Positions 16,212 to 23,551 of a stretch of DNA of 26,957 bases are shown piece after piece. A program made the position numbers and the translations under genes. Origin of the DNA: Candidatus Dormiibacterota bacterium (GTDB lineage Bacteria; Chloroflexota; Dormibacteria; Aeolococcales; Aeolococcaceae). How positions within the stretch are numbered: position 1 is the first letter of the stretch; the number at the start of each line of letters is the position of its first letter. Location of the stretch: positions 14,315-41,271 of the forward strand of contig PLDZ01000141.1 in the NCBI GenBank assembly GCA_003136295.1. Reading direction: 5' to 3'. The notes beneath the pieces are model-generated. The model worked only from the letters and a program-made list of their open reading frames with translations, was not told the DNA's origin and searched no databases.

Positions 16212-16242
16212 CCCGGACGCTTTCAACAAAGGACAGCCAACC

Positions 16243-18762
16243 ATGAACGCGACTGCAACCGGCACCCGTGGCGACGAGTCCAGCCTGCTGGCACGGCTCA
16301 GTCTCGAGCAGAAGGTGCGCCTGCTGACCGGTGCTGATGCGTGGTCGCTCTACGCCATCAATGCCGTCGGACTTCGCTCGATGGTGGTCTCGGACGGCCC
16401 GTCGGGGGTGCGCGGACGCCGCTTCGATCCGGGTAACCCATCCTCATCGCTGCCATGTCCGGTGGCACTCGGCGCCACGTGGGACGAGGGTCTCGTGACC
16501 GAGGTGGCGCGCGCGCTCGGCGAGGAAGCGCGCTCCCGTGGGGTCGACGTCCTGCTGGCTCCGACTGTCAACATCGTGCGGACGCCGCTCAGCGGGCGCG
16601 GCTTCGAGTGTTTCTCCGAGGACCCGGTCCTCACTGCGCGCATCGCCGTCGCCTACGTGCGCGGTGTGCAGGATTCGGGTGTTGGTGCAACCGCCAAGCA
16701 CTACGTCGCCAATGATTCCGAGACCGACCGGCGCACCTATGACGCGCGCATCAGCGAGCAGGTGCTGCGCGAGCTGTACCTCGCACCGTTTGAGGCGTGT
16801 GTTTTCGAGGCCGATGTGGCCATGGTGATGGCGGCATACAACTCCGTCAACGGACACAGCATGACCGCCAACCCAACTCTGCTCCGCGATCTGCTCAAGG
16901 ACGAGTGGGGGTTCCAGGGCGTGGTCGTATCCGACTGGTCGGCCACGAGGACGACCGGGCCCACCGCACTGGCGGGTCTCGACCTGGTGATGCCCGGACC
17001 TCGGGGACCGTGGGGCGACCAGCTTGTCGCGGCGGTGCGCGACGGCACGGTGCCCGAAGTGGTCGTGGACGACAAGGTCTTGCGGTTGTTGCGCCTCGCT
17101 CGCCGGGTGGGTGCGCTCAACGGGGTGGTGGCGATTGAGTCGCCGGACGGCGCCGACGGGCATCACCTCGAACAGGCGACAGCGGGTCGAACGTTCATCG
17201 ATCCGATGTTCCTGCGTGAGGTCACCTCGCGGTCATTCGTACTGCTGCGCAACCAGGGCGGGCTGCTGCCCGTGAAGTCCAACGACATGCGTCGTGTGGC
17301 ACTGATCGGTCCTAATGCGGTCGAGCCGCAGACCCAGGGCGGCGGCAGCGTGCGTGTCCTTCCCGTTGTCCGCCCGGGACTCGCCGATTCGCTGCTCACG
17401 CTGGGTGAGTTCGATGCAGTGGACGTGCACCAGGGGTGCCTGACCTGGGCGACGATTCCGCAGCCCCGGGACGGCAGCCTGCGCGACCCGGTATCCGGAG
17501 CGCCCGGCGTGCATGTCGAAGTCCGCGACGCGGATGGAACCCTGCGTCACGACGCTTCGAGCCCGAGCAGCGTGCTCACATGGTGGGATGGCCTGCCTGC
17601 GACGGTGCATCAGCCCGGATCGGAGCTGGTCATGCGTGCACGCTACCGGGCGTCGGTGGACGGACCACACATCGTCGGTGTCGCCGGCGTCGGAGTGCTG
17701 AGCATCGCCATCGACGGATCGGTGCTCGCGGAGGCAACGACCCTGCATCCAACAGAGGTCGTCGAGGCCTTCTCGCGACCGCCCGAACTGCGTGTGCCCA
17801 TCGGGCTGAACGCAGGTGGCGAAGTGGAGATCCGAGCCGCCTACCGACCCAACGTCCGCGGGCCGGAGGCGGGGTTTGTCACGATGCGGCTCGGGGTCAC
17901 GCCGCGACTCGACGAGAACCGATTGCTCGACGAGGCGGTTGCCTCCGCACGTGAAGCCGACGTCGCGGTGGTCGTGATCGGGTCGGCGGAGGGGACAGAG
18001 AGTGAGGGATACGACCGAGACACCCTGTCCCTTCCGGGGCGGCAGGACGAGCTCGTCAGACGGGTTGCCGCGGTGCAACCGAATACCGTGGTCATCGTCA
18101 ATTCGGGGATGCCGGTGCTGATGCCCTGGGTCGATGACGTCGCAGCGGTGATCCAGGCCTGGCTCCCGGGCCAGGCGTTCGGGGAGGCCCTGACCGATTG
18201 CATGCTCGGGGTTGTGGAGCCCGGGGGCCGCCTCCCCATCTCGATTCCTCGCGGAGCCGCCGATTCACCGGTTCTCGACGCAACCCCAACAGGAGGAGAG
18301 CTCGCCTACACCGAGGGTCTCCTGGTGGGCTACCGCGGCTACGATCGGAGCGGACGCGAGCCGCTCTTCTGCTTCGGCCACGGATTGGGCTACACCGAGT
18401 GGAGCTACGAGTCGCTGGCGGTAGGCGCCGAGGGACTGAATGACAACGAGGACCTCCCGATCGTCGTGACCGTTCGCAACACCGGCGGCCGTGGGGGTCG
18501 GGAAGTTGTGCAGGTCTATCTGGAGGCTCCGGACGATGATCCCAGCCGGCCGCTGCGCATTCTGGCCGCGTTTTCCACAGTCGAAGTCGAGGCGGGACAG
18601 GTGCGTGAGGTGCGACTCGTGGTTCCGGCACGCGCGTTCGCGCGCTTCGATCCGGGTGCGGATGTCTGGGTTTGGCGGCCGGGCACGTACAGCGTGCACG
18701 TTGGCCGGTCGTCGCGAGACCTCAGGCTGAGCAGCCCGGTGGAGCTACGGCCTCGCAGCTGA
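16243..18762 (+). CDS. Glycoside hydrolase family 3 beta-glucosidase with inserted PA14-like domain
   Basis: This 839-residue retaining beta-glucosidase should remove glucose from the non-reducing end of beta-glucosides. The N-terminal barrel has the family motifs RGFECFSEDPVLTARIA, AKHYVAND, and VVSDW with the predicted nucleophile Asp231. An insertion at about residues 420-545 (VMRARYRASVDGPHIVGVAG) looks like a PA14 carbohydrate-contacting domain. The predicted acid/base is Glu588 in ESEGYDR (Glu586 is the alternative). The C-terminal fibronectin III-like domain (about 735-835) starts with VTVRNTGGRGGREVVQVY. There is no signal peptide, so the enzyme acts on imported sugar in the cytoplasm. 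The frame also opens at GTG 16198, but I chose ATG 16243 with AAAGGA nine bases upstream; the earlier start would lie in the hairpin. Beta-xylosidase activity is possible. Confidence 0.93.
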   Translation: MNATATGTRGDESSLLARLSLEQKVRLLTGADAWSLYAINAVGLRSMVVSDGPSGVRGRRFDPGNPSSSLPCPVALGATWDEGLVTEVARALGEEARSRGVDVLLAPTVNIVRTPLSGRGFECFSEDPVLTARIAVAYVRGVQDSGVGATAKHYVANDSETDRRTYDARISEQVLRELYLAPFEACVFEADVAMVMAAYNSVNGHSMTANPTLLRDLLKDEWGFQGVVVSDWSATRTTGPTALAGLDLVMPGPRGPWGDQLVAAVRDGTVPEVVVDDKVLRLLRLARRVGALNGVVAIESPDGADGHHLEQATAGRTFIDPMFLREVTSRSFVLLRNQGGLLPVKSNDMRRVALIGPNAVEPQTQGGGSVRVLPVVRPGLADSLLTLGEFDAVDVHQGCLTWATIPQPRDGSLRDPVSGAPGVHVEVRDADGTLRHDASSPSSVLTWWDGLPATVHQPGSELVMRARYRASVDGPHIVGVAGVGVLSIAIDGSVLAEATTLHPTEVVEAFSRPPELRVPIGLNAGGEVEIRAAYRPNVRGPEAGFVTMRLGVTPRLDENRLLDEAVASAREADVAVVVIGSAEGTESEGYDRDTLSLPGRQDELVRRVAAVQPNTVVIVNSGMPVLMPWVDDVAAVIQAWLPGQAFGEALTDCMLGVVEPGGRLPISIPRGAADSPVLDATPTGGELAYTEGLLVGYRGYDRSGREPLFCFGHGLGYTEWSYESLAVGAEGLNDNEDLPIVVTVRNTGGRGGREVVQVYLEAPDDDPSRPLRILAAFSTVEVEAGQVREVRLVVPARAFARFDPGADVWVWRPGTYSVHVGRSSRDLRLSSPVELRPRS

Positions 18763-18796
18763 GCGTCGCTTGCCGTGTCCCAGGAACGGTGTTCGC

Positions 18797-20218
18797 TCAG
18801 GGCTCGAGCGAGTTCGCTCGCACCGTGCGTTGATACCAGAAGAAGCTGGCCTTGGGGATCCGCTCGCCACTGGAATAATCCACCCAGGTGAGGCCGAAAC
18901 GCTTGGAGAACCCATGGCCCCACTCGAAATTGTCGAGGACGCTCCACACGAAGTACCCGCGCACGTCGACGCCGGCAGCCACTGCGGTGAGCACCGCTCG
19001 AAGGTGGCCGTCGATATATTGGATGCGTTCGCCGTCGCGCACCTCGCCGTCGGTCCCGACGTAATCGTCGAAGGCGGCACCGTTCTCGGTGACGTACAGC
19101 GGCAGCGTCCCGTACTCGTCGCGCACGCGCAGCAGGATTTCGGTAAGCGCTCCAGGCTCGATCTCCCATCCCATCTGGGTGCGTGTGACGTCAGGACGAA
19201 GCACCTGCACCGCGTTGAGATCGCCGACACGAGCGCTTGAGGCCGCCTCCGGGATCCAGTAGCCCGCAGCGCGCGCTTCTGCGCGCCGGGCCGGTGAACA
19301 CACCGTGATCGGCGTATAGAAGTTCACGCCGAGGAAGTCGATCGGCCGGCTGATCACATCCATGTCACCATCGGCCACGACAGCCAAGCCAGGGGCGAGG
19401 CCCGAGTAATGGTCGAGCATGTCCGCCGGGTACACGCCTTTGAAGAGCGGATCCAGGAAGAGCCGGTTCAGGTTCCCATCGACTCGACGGGAGGCGGCGC
19501 GATCCTCATCGTGGTCAGTGGCGGGTCGGATGGGCTGGAGATTGAGCCCGATCCCTGCCGCGACGTTGGGAATCGTCGCGCGAAGCACCTGCAACGACTC
19601 TCCGTGGGCGAGCAGCAGATGATGCGTCGCCGCTGCCGCTCGCCCATGGTCGCGCAATCCCGGCGCATGCTCGCCGGTGCCGTAGCCAAGCCATGCCGAG
19701 CACCATGGTTCATTCAGCGTGATCCACATGTTGACCGTGTCGCCGAGCGCGCCTGCAACGATCTCCGTGTAGTCGGCGAAGCGGCCGACCGTGTCACGCG
19801 ACACCCAGCCTCCCGCGTCCTCAAGCGTCTGCGGCAGGTCCCAGTGGTACAGGGTGATCACCGGCACGATGGATCGCCTGAGAAGGCCATCCACGAGGCG
19901 CCGGTAGAAGTCAAGGCCGGGTTGGTTGGCCGAGCCGCTGCCTGCCGGCTGCACCCGCGGCCAGGCGATGGAAAAGCAGTACGCCGGTGCGCCCAGTTGC
20001 GCAAGCAGGTCCAGGTCTTCGTCCATGCGGTGGTAGTGATCGCACGCGATATCGCCGGTGTCGCCGTTGCGTGTGGCACCGGCGCGGTGGCTGAACGTGT
20101 CCCAGATGGAGGGCCCGCGACCGTCGACGTCGACTGCTCCCTCGATCTGGTATGCAGCCGTTTTCGTTCCCCAGACGAACCTGCTGGGGAACGTTGAGAA
20201 TGCGTGCTGCGTCGACAC
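18797..20218 (-). CDS. Glycoside hydrolase family 1 beta-glucosidase
   Basis: This 473-residue cytoplasmic enzyme hydrolyses beta-glucosides and often also beta-galactosides and beta-fucosides, with net retention. It has the N-terminal FVWGTKTAAYQIEGA motif, acid/base Glu170 in TLNEP, nucleophile Glu378 in YVTENG, and the C-terminal WSVLDNFEWGHGFSKRFGL segment that lines the glucose subsite. No signal peptide is seen and the length is typical of bacterial GH1. The start codon is GTG at 20216-20218 on the - strand, with GGAGG about 11 bases upstream. It converges with the GH3 gene (34 bases between stops) and is divergent from the DUF4032 gene. It fits the beta-glucoside job of the opp operon but shows no copy of the tandem operator upstream, so it may be controlled separately. 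Confidence 0.94.
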   Translation of the reverse strand: MSTQHAFSTFPSRFVWGTKTAAYQIEGAVDVDGRGPSIWDTFSHRAGATRNGDTGDIACDHYHRMDEDLDLLAQLGAPAYCFSIAWPRVQPAGSGSANQPGLDFYRRLVDGLLRRSIVPVITLYHWDLPQTLEDAGGWVSRDTVGRFADYTEIVAGALGDTVNMWITLNEPWCSAWLGYGTGEHAPGLRDHGRAAAATHHLLLAHGESLQVLRATIPNVAAGIGLNLQPIRPATDHDEDRAASRRVDGNLNRLFLDPLFKGVYPADMLDHYSGLAPGLAVVADGDMDVISRPIDFLGVNFYTPITVCSPARRAEARAAGYWIPEAASSARVGDLNAVQVLRPDVTRTQMGWEIEPGALTEILLRVRDEYGTLPLYVTENGAAFDDYVGTDGEVRDGERIQYIDGHLRAVLTAVAAGVDVRGYFVWSVLDNFEWGHGFSKRFGLTWVDYSSGERIPKASFFWYQRTVRANSLEP

Positions 20219-20258
20219 GAGTGGTCAACCCTCCAGGTTTTCGGCCGTCGAACGCCGC

Positions 20259-20264
20259 TATTGT
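20259..20264 (+). promoter_or_regulatory. Predicted -10 element (TATTGT) for the DUF4032 gene
   Basis: TATTGT ends 9 bases before GTG 20274. The purine-rich AGAGGA touches the start codon directly and is too close to act as a ribosome site, so a leaderless start at or near the GTG is the simplest reading. The 55-base divergent gap must also hold the GH1 promoter. Confidence 0.45.
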
Positions 20265-20273
20265 GCAAGAGGA

Positions 20274-21533
20274 GTGATCCCGCAAGCTGTCGACTTCCAG
20301 ATGCGCAGGCGCACCGGGCACCCGGATTTCCTCGACCTGCCATGGGATCTTCCGCTCGAGACGTGGCGTCACGAACGGCTCGTCGATGTGCCTCGCGGGA
20401 TCTCCCGGCACGTTGTCCGGTTCGTTCGCTACGGCGAGGCGATCTACGCGCTCAAGGAACTGCCGCACCGTCTGGCCGAGCGTGAATACCGGCTGCTGGC
20501 AGAGCTCGACCGCCTCTTCATCCCCGTGGTCGAGGTCGCGGCGCTGGTCACCGGCCGCCAGGTCGGCCCCCGACGCTCCCTGGACGATGGCGAGCTGGAA
20601 GCGGTGCTGATCACCCGCCATCTCGAGTTCTCCTTGCCGTATCGCAGAGTCCTGGGGGCGACCGGTGCGGACCAGGCGCTGGGCGATCGCCTCCTCGACG
20701 GCTTGGTGAACCTCCTCGTTCGACTCCACGTGGCCGGCTTTTTCTGGGGCGACTGCTCTTTGTCCAACACGCTGTTCCGCCGCGATGCGGGCGCGCTGGG
20801 CGCCTACGTCGTCGATACCGAAACCGGCGAGCTTCATCCGCAGCTCAGCGACGGACAGCGCAACCAGGACGTGATGGTGGCCGAGGAGAACATCGTCGGC
20901 GAGTTGCTCGATGTCACCGCCGAGGGGCTCGTCCACCACATGGACCCGATCGAAGCCGGCGAGGAGCTTCGCAGGCGCTACGAGGGACTGTGGTCGGAGC
21001 TGGTCCGCGAGGTGGCGTTTGCGCCCGACCAGCGCTTCCGTATCGAGGAGAGACTGCAGACGCTCAACGGGCTGGGGTTCGACGTCGAGGAGCTGGAGGT
21101 CAGCGCACAGGGCGGCGAGTACCGCCTGCGCCTCCAGCCTCGTGTCGTGGAGCCGGGTCACCACGTCCGCACCCTCCAGGCGCTCACCGGACTCGAGGTC
21201 CAGGAGAACCAGGCACGAAGGCTGCTCGGTGATATCGCACGCTATCGAACCGAGCTCGAGTCCTCGACGGGTGGTCCGGTCACGGAGACCTATGCCGCCC
21301 GCCGTTGGCTGATCGATGTCTTCGAGCCGACAATCTCCGCCGTGCCCGAGGAGCTCCGCGGCCGGCTGGAGCCCGCCGAACTCTTCCATCAGGTGCTCGA
21401 CCACCGTTGGTATCTGTCCGAGGCCGCCGGCCACGACGTTGGTCTCAGCGAGGCCGTCAAGTCCTTCATCGACACAGTGCTGCCCCGTGCGACGGCATCC
21501 GGCCTTGCTGACATGCTGGTCGACGAGGCCTGA
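20274..21533 (+). CDS. DUF4032 family protein with kinase-like N-terminal domain
   Basis: This 419-residue soluble protein has a C-terminal DUF4032-type region (about 200-400) of unknown function and an N-terminal half resembling small-molecule or lipopolysaccharide kinases. Kinase-like positions are visible: Lys61 in YALKE (ATP lysine), Glu71 (helix C candidate), a catalytic loop FFWGDCSLSNTLF with Asp160 and Asn165, and a metal-binding Asp181 in VVDTETG replacing DFG. Family members are found mainly in actinobacteria, as far as I know. Substrate and pathway are not established. The open frame extends upstream to about 20058 but overlaps the GH1 gene. I chose GTG 20274, just after a -10 element, because the LDLPWDLPLE segment normally lies near the N-terminus; ATG 20301 is the alternative. 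A GT4 glycosyltransferase gene follows. Confidence 0.82.
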   Translation: MIPQAVDFQMRRRTGHPDFLDLPWDLPLETWRHERLVDVPRGISRHVVRFVRYGEAIYALKELPHRLAEREYRLLAELDRLFIPVVEVAALVTGRQVGPRRSLDDGELEAVLITRHLEFSLPYRRVLGATGADQALGDRLLDGLVNLLVRLHVAGFFWGDCSLSNTLFRRDAGALGAYVVDTETGELHPQLSDGQRNQDVMVAEENIVGELLDVTAEGLVHHMDPIEAGEELRRRYEGLWSELVREVAFAPDQRFRIEERLQTLNGLGFDVEELEVSAQGGEYRLRLQPRVVEPGHHVRTLQALTGLEVQENQARRLLGDIARYRTELESSTGGPVTETYAARRWLIDVFEPTISAVPEELRGRLEPAELFHQVLDHRWYLSEAAGHDVGLSEAVKSFIDTVLPRATASGLADMLVDEA

Positions 21534-21599
21534 GCGGTCGCCCCACGCAGCGGCGAGTCTAGTGCAGGGCGGTTATGGCGAACGCGAGCCTCGGGGCTC

Positions 21600-21605
21600 T
21601 AGGCT
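21600..21605 (+). promoter_or_regulatory. Predicted -10 element (TAGGCT) for the glycosyltransferase gene
   Basis: TAGGCT ends 7 bases before GTG 21613 and there is no Shine-Dalgarno site between, so a leaderless mRNA is likely. The same hexamer precedes the DUF6629-like gene. Confidence 0.45.
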
Positions 21606-21612
21606 GCGGTCG

Positions 21613-22758
21613 GTGGCTGTCTCCGAAGTGCTGGAACCCGACGCCGAACCACTTCGCGTGGCGTGGTTCGGCCATTTTCAAGGACGTCACGGCAATGGCC
21701 TCGCCGCCTACAGCCGCCAGACGGTGGCGGCGCTGCGCGCGCGAGGCGTCGAGGTGCTGTTCTTCGCGCATCGCGAGGGCGGCGTCGCCACGCCGCCTCG
21801 ACAGGGCGTGGAACTGCGTGGACTGCATTTGAAGACGGTCACCGTGTCACTACCCGGCTCACTGGATCGCATCGAAGCGGAGCTCTCGAGGTTCCGACCA
21901 CACGTCGTTCATGTGTCCGTCAGCTTTTCACTGCTCGACGGCGCCGTGGCCAGCCTCGCTCAGCACCGACACATCCCGGCGGTTGCGACCGTGCATCTGC
22001 CGTACGGTTCACTGCACTCCGCTCGAGCCCGAGTCCTCCGGGAGGTCTACCGGTTCCAGGCGTGGCGATTGGCGCGTTTCGATTCGATCGTCGCGCTGAG
22101 CGAGGGACAGCGTGCGCTGCTCATCGAATCGGGACGCGACCCGGCGCGCATCGTGGTGATCCCCAACGCCGTCGACACCGACCGCTTCAGACCGGGCCGG
22201 TCCCACCTTCGCACGGACGTCAAGGGCCGGTTCATCGTCGTTTACATGGGACGGCTCGATGCGGAAAAGCGAGTGCCACACCTGGCGCGCTCGTTCCTAA
22301 GGCAGGGCTGGGGAGAGGATCATCTCCTGCTGATCGCGGGGAATGGCACCCAACGACGCCAGTTGCAGCGCCTGGCCGCTGAGCATCCTCAGGTGAGGCT
22401 CCTCGGCGTCATCTCGGAGGAGGAAGCGCGCGTGGATCTTCTTCGCGCCGCAGACGTTTTCGTCCTCCCGTCGACTGCCGAAGGTCTCTCGCTGGCTCTC
22501 CTGGAAGCGATGAGCGTTGGCCGTCCGGTCATTGCCACCGACGCCGGAGAGGATGGAACGGTCGTCGGAGACGCCGGCGTCGTCATCCCGGTCTCTCCGC
22601 TCGAGCCTGCATTGAGTGAGGCGTTAGGCCGCCTTCACGACGATGCCTCCCTGCGTCGACGCCTTGCTCGGGGTGCGCGTGCTCGCGCGGTGGAGTCCTA
22701 CAGTCTGCGCACCAATGTCGACCGTCTCGAGGAGCTCTACCGCTCGCGCAAGCAGTAG
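21613..22758 (+). CDS. Glycosyltransferase family 4 (GT-B fold)
   Basis: This 381-residue retaining glycosyltransferase transfers a sugar from a nucleotide sugar to an unknown acceptor. The N-terminal Rossmann half starts RVAWFGHFQGRHGNGLAAYS and includes RPHVVHVSVSFSLLDG. The C-terminal GT1/GT4 domain has VIPNAVDTDRF, the donor-binding YMGRLDAEKRVPHL, and the E-x7-E motif region EGLSLALLEAMSVGRPVIAT. The frame is open upstream to 21316 inside the DUF4032 gene. I chose GTG 21613, which follows a TANNNT element by 7 bases; GTG 21628 is the next option. No signal peptide or membrane helix is present, so it acts in the cytoplasm or at the membrane face. Its place 79 bases after the DUF4032 kinase-like gene suggests a shared glycoconjugate or glycolipid task, but this is inference. 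Confidence 0.87.
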   Translation: MAVSEVLEPDAEPLRVAWFGHFQGRHGNGLAAYSRQTVAALRARGVEVLFFAHREGGVATPPRQGVELRGLHLKTVTVSLPGSLDRIEAELSRFRPHVVHVSVSFSLLDGAVASLAQHRHIPAVATVHLPYGSLHSARARVLREVYRFQAWRLARFDSIVALSEGQRALLIESGRDPARIVVIPNAVDTDRFRPGRSHLRTDVKGRFIVVYMGRLDAEKRVPHLARSFLRQGWGEDHLLLIAGNGTQRRQLQRLAAEHPQVRLLGVISEEEARVDLLRAADVFVLPSTAEGLSLALLEAMSVGRPVIATDAGEDGTVVGDAGVVIPVSPLEPALSEALGRLHDDASLRRRLARGARARAVESYSLRTNVDRLEELYRSRKQ

Positions 22759-22802
22759 ACAGCACAGGACTCGAACGGCAGGCGATCCCCGAGCGGGACG
22801 CG

Positions 22803-22808
22803 TAGGCT
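22803..22808 (+). promoter_or_regulatory. Predicted -10 element (TAGGCT) for the DUF6629-like gene
   Basis: TAGGCT lies 12 bases before ATG 22821, giving a predicted leader of about five bases. No Shine-Dalgarno site is present. Confidence 0.4.
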
Positions 22809-22820
22809 GTCGGGAACCTC

Positions 22821-23483
22821 ATGTGCTTCTCCGCCGAAGCCGACCTGGTGACGGGAATTGTTGTCGGCGCTGTCGGCATCGATGCGCTTCGTCACGTCCG
22901 CAAGCCTCATCAGATCGCGCTTGCCGCCACGCCGGCCATCTTTGCGCTGCATGAGATCGATGAGTCGTTCGTCTGGTGGGGGCTGCACGGTCAGGTTTCC
23001 TATCCGGTCGAGCATGCCGCCATCTATGTCTTCCTGGCCATAGCGTTTGTCCTTCCCTTCTGGGTGCCGTTCGCGATGCTGGGCGTTGAGACCAGGATTC
23101 AACGCCGCCACTGGATGAAGGTGTTCCTCGCCGTGGGTACGGTGACCTCGATTGCGCTCCTGGTTGCGGTTGTACGTGGCCCGGTCGGGGCTTCCATCGA
23201 CGGGTCACACGTCGCATACACCGCCGACATCAGCTACGCGGACATTCTCGTCGTCCTCTACGTGGTAGCGACCTGCGGCGCCTGTCTGGTCGCCAGCAAC
23301 CGGTGGCTCGTTCTCCTCGGACTCGCGAACCTCGGTGCGGTCATCGCTCTTGGATGGATCACCTTCACGGGGTTCACGTCCCTGTGGTGCGCGTGGGCCG
23401 CGCTGACGTCGATTGCGATTGCCGTCTACCTGCGCCGATCCGCCCGTCCTGTCGCCTCATCCGGTCTCGCTTTCGAGCAATAG
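22821..23483 (+). CDS. Seven-helix membrane protein, DUF6629-like
   Basis: This 220-residue integral membrane protein of unknown function begins MCFSAEADLVTG, the hallmark of the DUF6629 family as I recall it. About seven hydrophobic segments can be counted: residues about 8-25, 32-55 (with the polar HEIDESFVWWG), 66-90, 98-118, 138-158, 163-185 and 188-208. Conserved-looking polar residues within or beside the helices are His28, Gln32, His46, Glu47 and Glu50, which could bind a metal or ligand. The C-terminus is short and basic. No Shine-Dalgarno site precedes the ATG. No functional partner is evident among its neighbours. The family name is from memory and less sure than the membrane topology. 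Confidence 0.8.
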   Translation: MCFSAEADLVTGIVVGAVGIDALRHVRKPHQIALAATPAIFALHEIDESFVWWGLHGQVSYPVEHAAIYVFLAIAFVLPFWVPFAMLGVETRIQRRHWMKVFLAVGTVTSIALLVAVVRGPVGASIDGSHVAYTADISYADILVVLYVVATCGACLVASNRWLVLLGLANLGAVIALGWITFTGFTSLWCAWAALTSIAIAVYLRRSARPVASSGLAFEQ

Positions 23484-23539
23484 CGGCCCCTCGGGGTCAC
23501 GATGTCCCATCGGAGAATGCGGGGTGGGGGACCTCCGGG

Positions 23540-23545
23540 TAGCCT
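23540..23545 (+). promoter_or_regulatory. Predicted -10 element (TAGCCT) for the SGNH-like gene
   Basis: TAGCCT ends 6 bases before GTG 23552, fitting a leaderless start. The region just upstream is G-rich and has no convincing -35 element. Confidence 0.4.
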
Positions 23546-23551
23546 GGGTCA

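Noticed and set aside
18805..18820. CGAGCGA-GT-TCGCTCG inverted repeat near the GH1 stop
   Set aside because: It is wholly within the last GH1 codons, has no T-run on either strand and such short GC repeats are common here.
19143..19151. Nine-base partial operator (GTAAGCGCT) inside the GH1 gene
   Set aside because: It lies deep in coding sequence, far from the GH1 start, with no second half and no pairing with another site.
19911..21434. 507-codon - strand open frame across the GH1 gene start and the DUF4032 gene
   Set aside because: It is in another frame from GH1 and antisense to the DUF4032 gene; there is no domain signal and composition is shadow-like.
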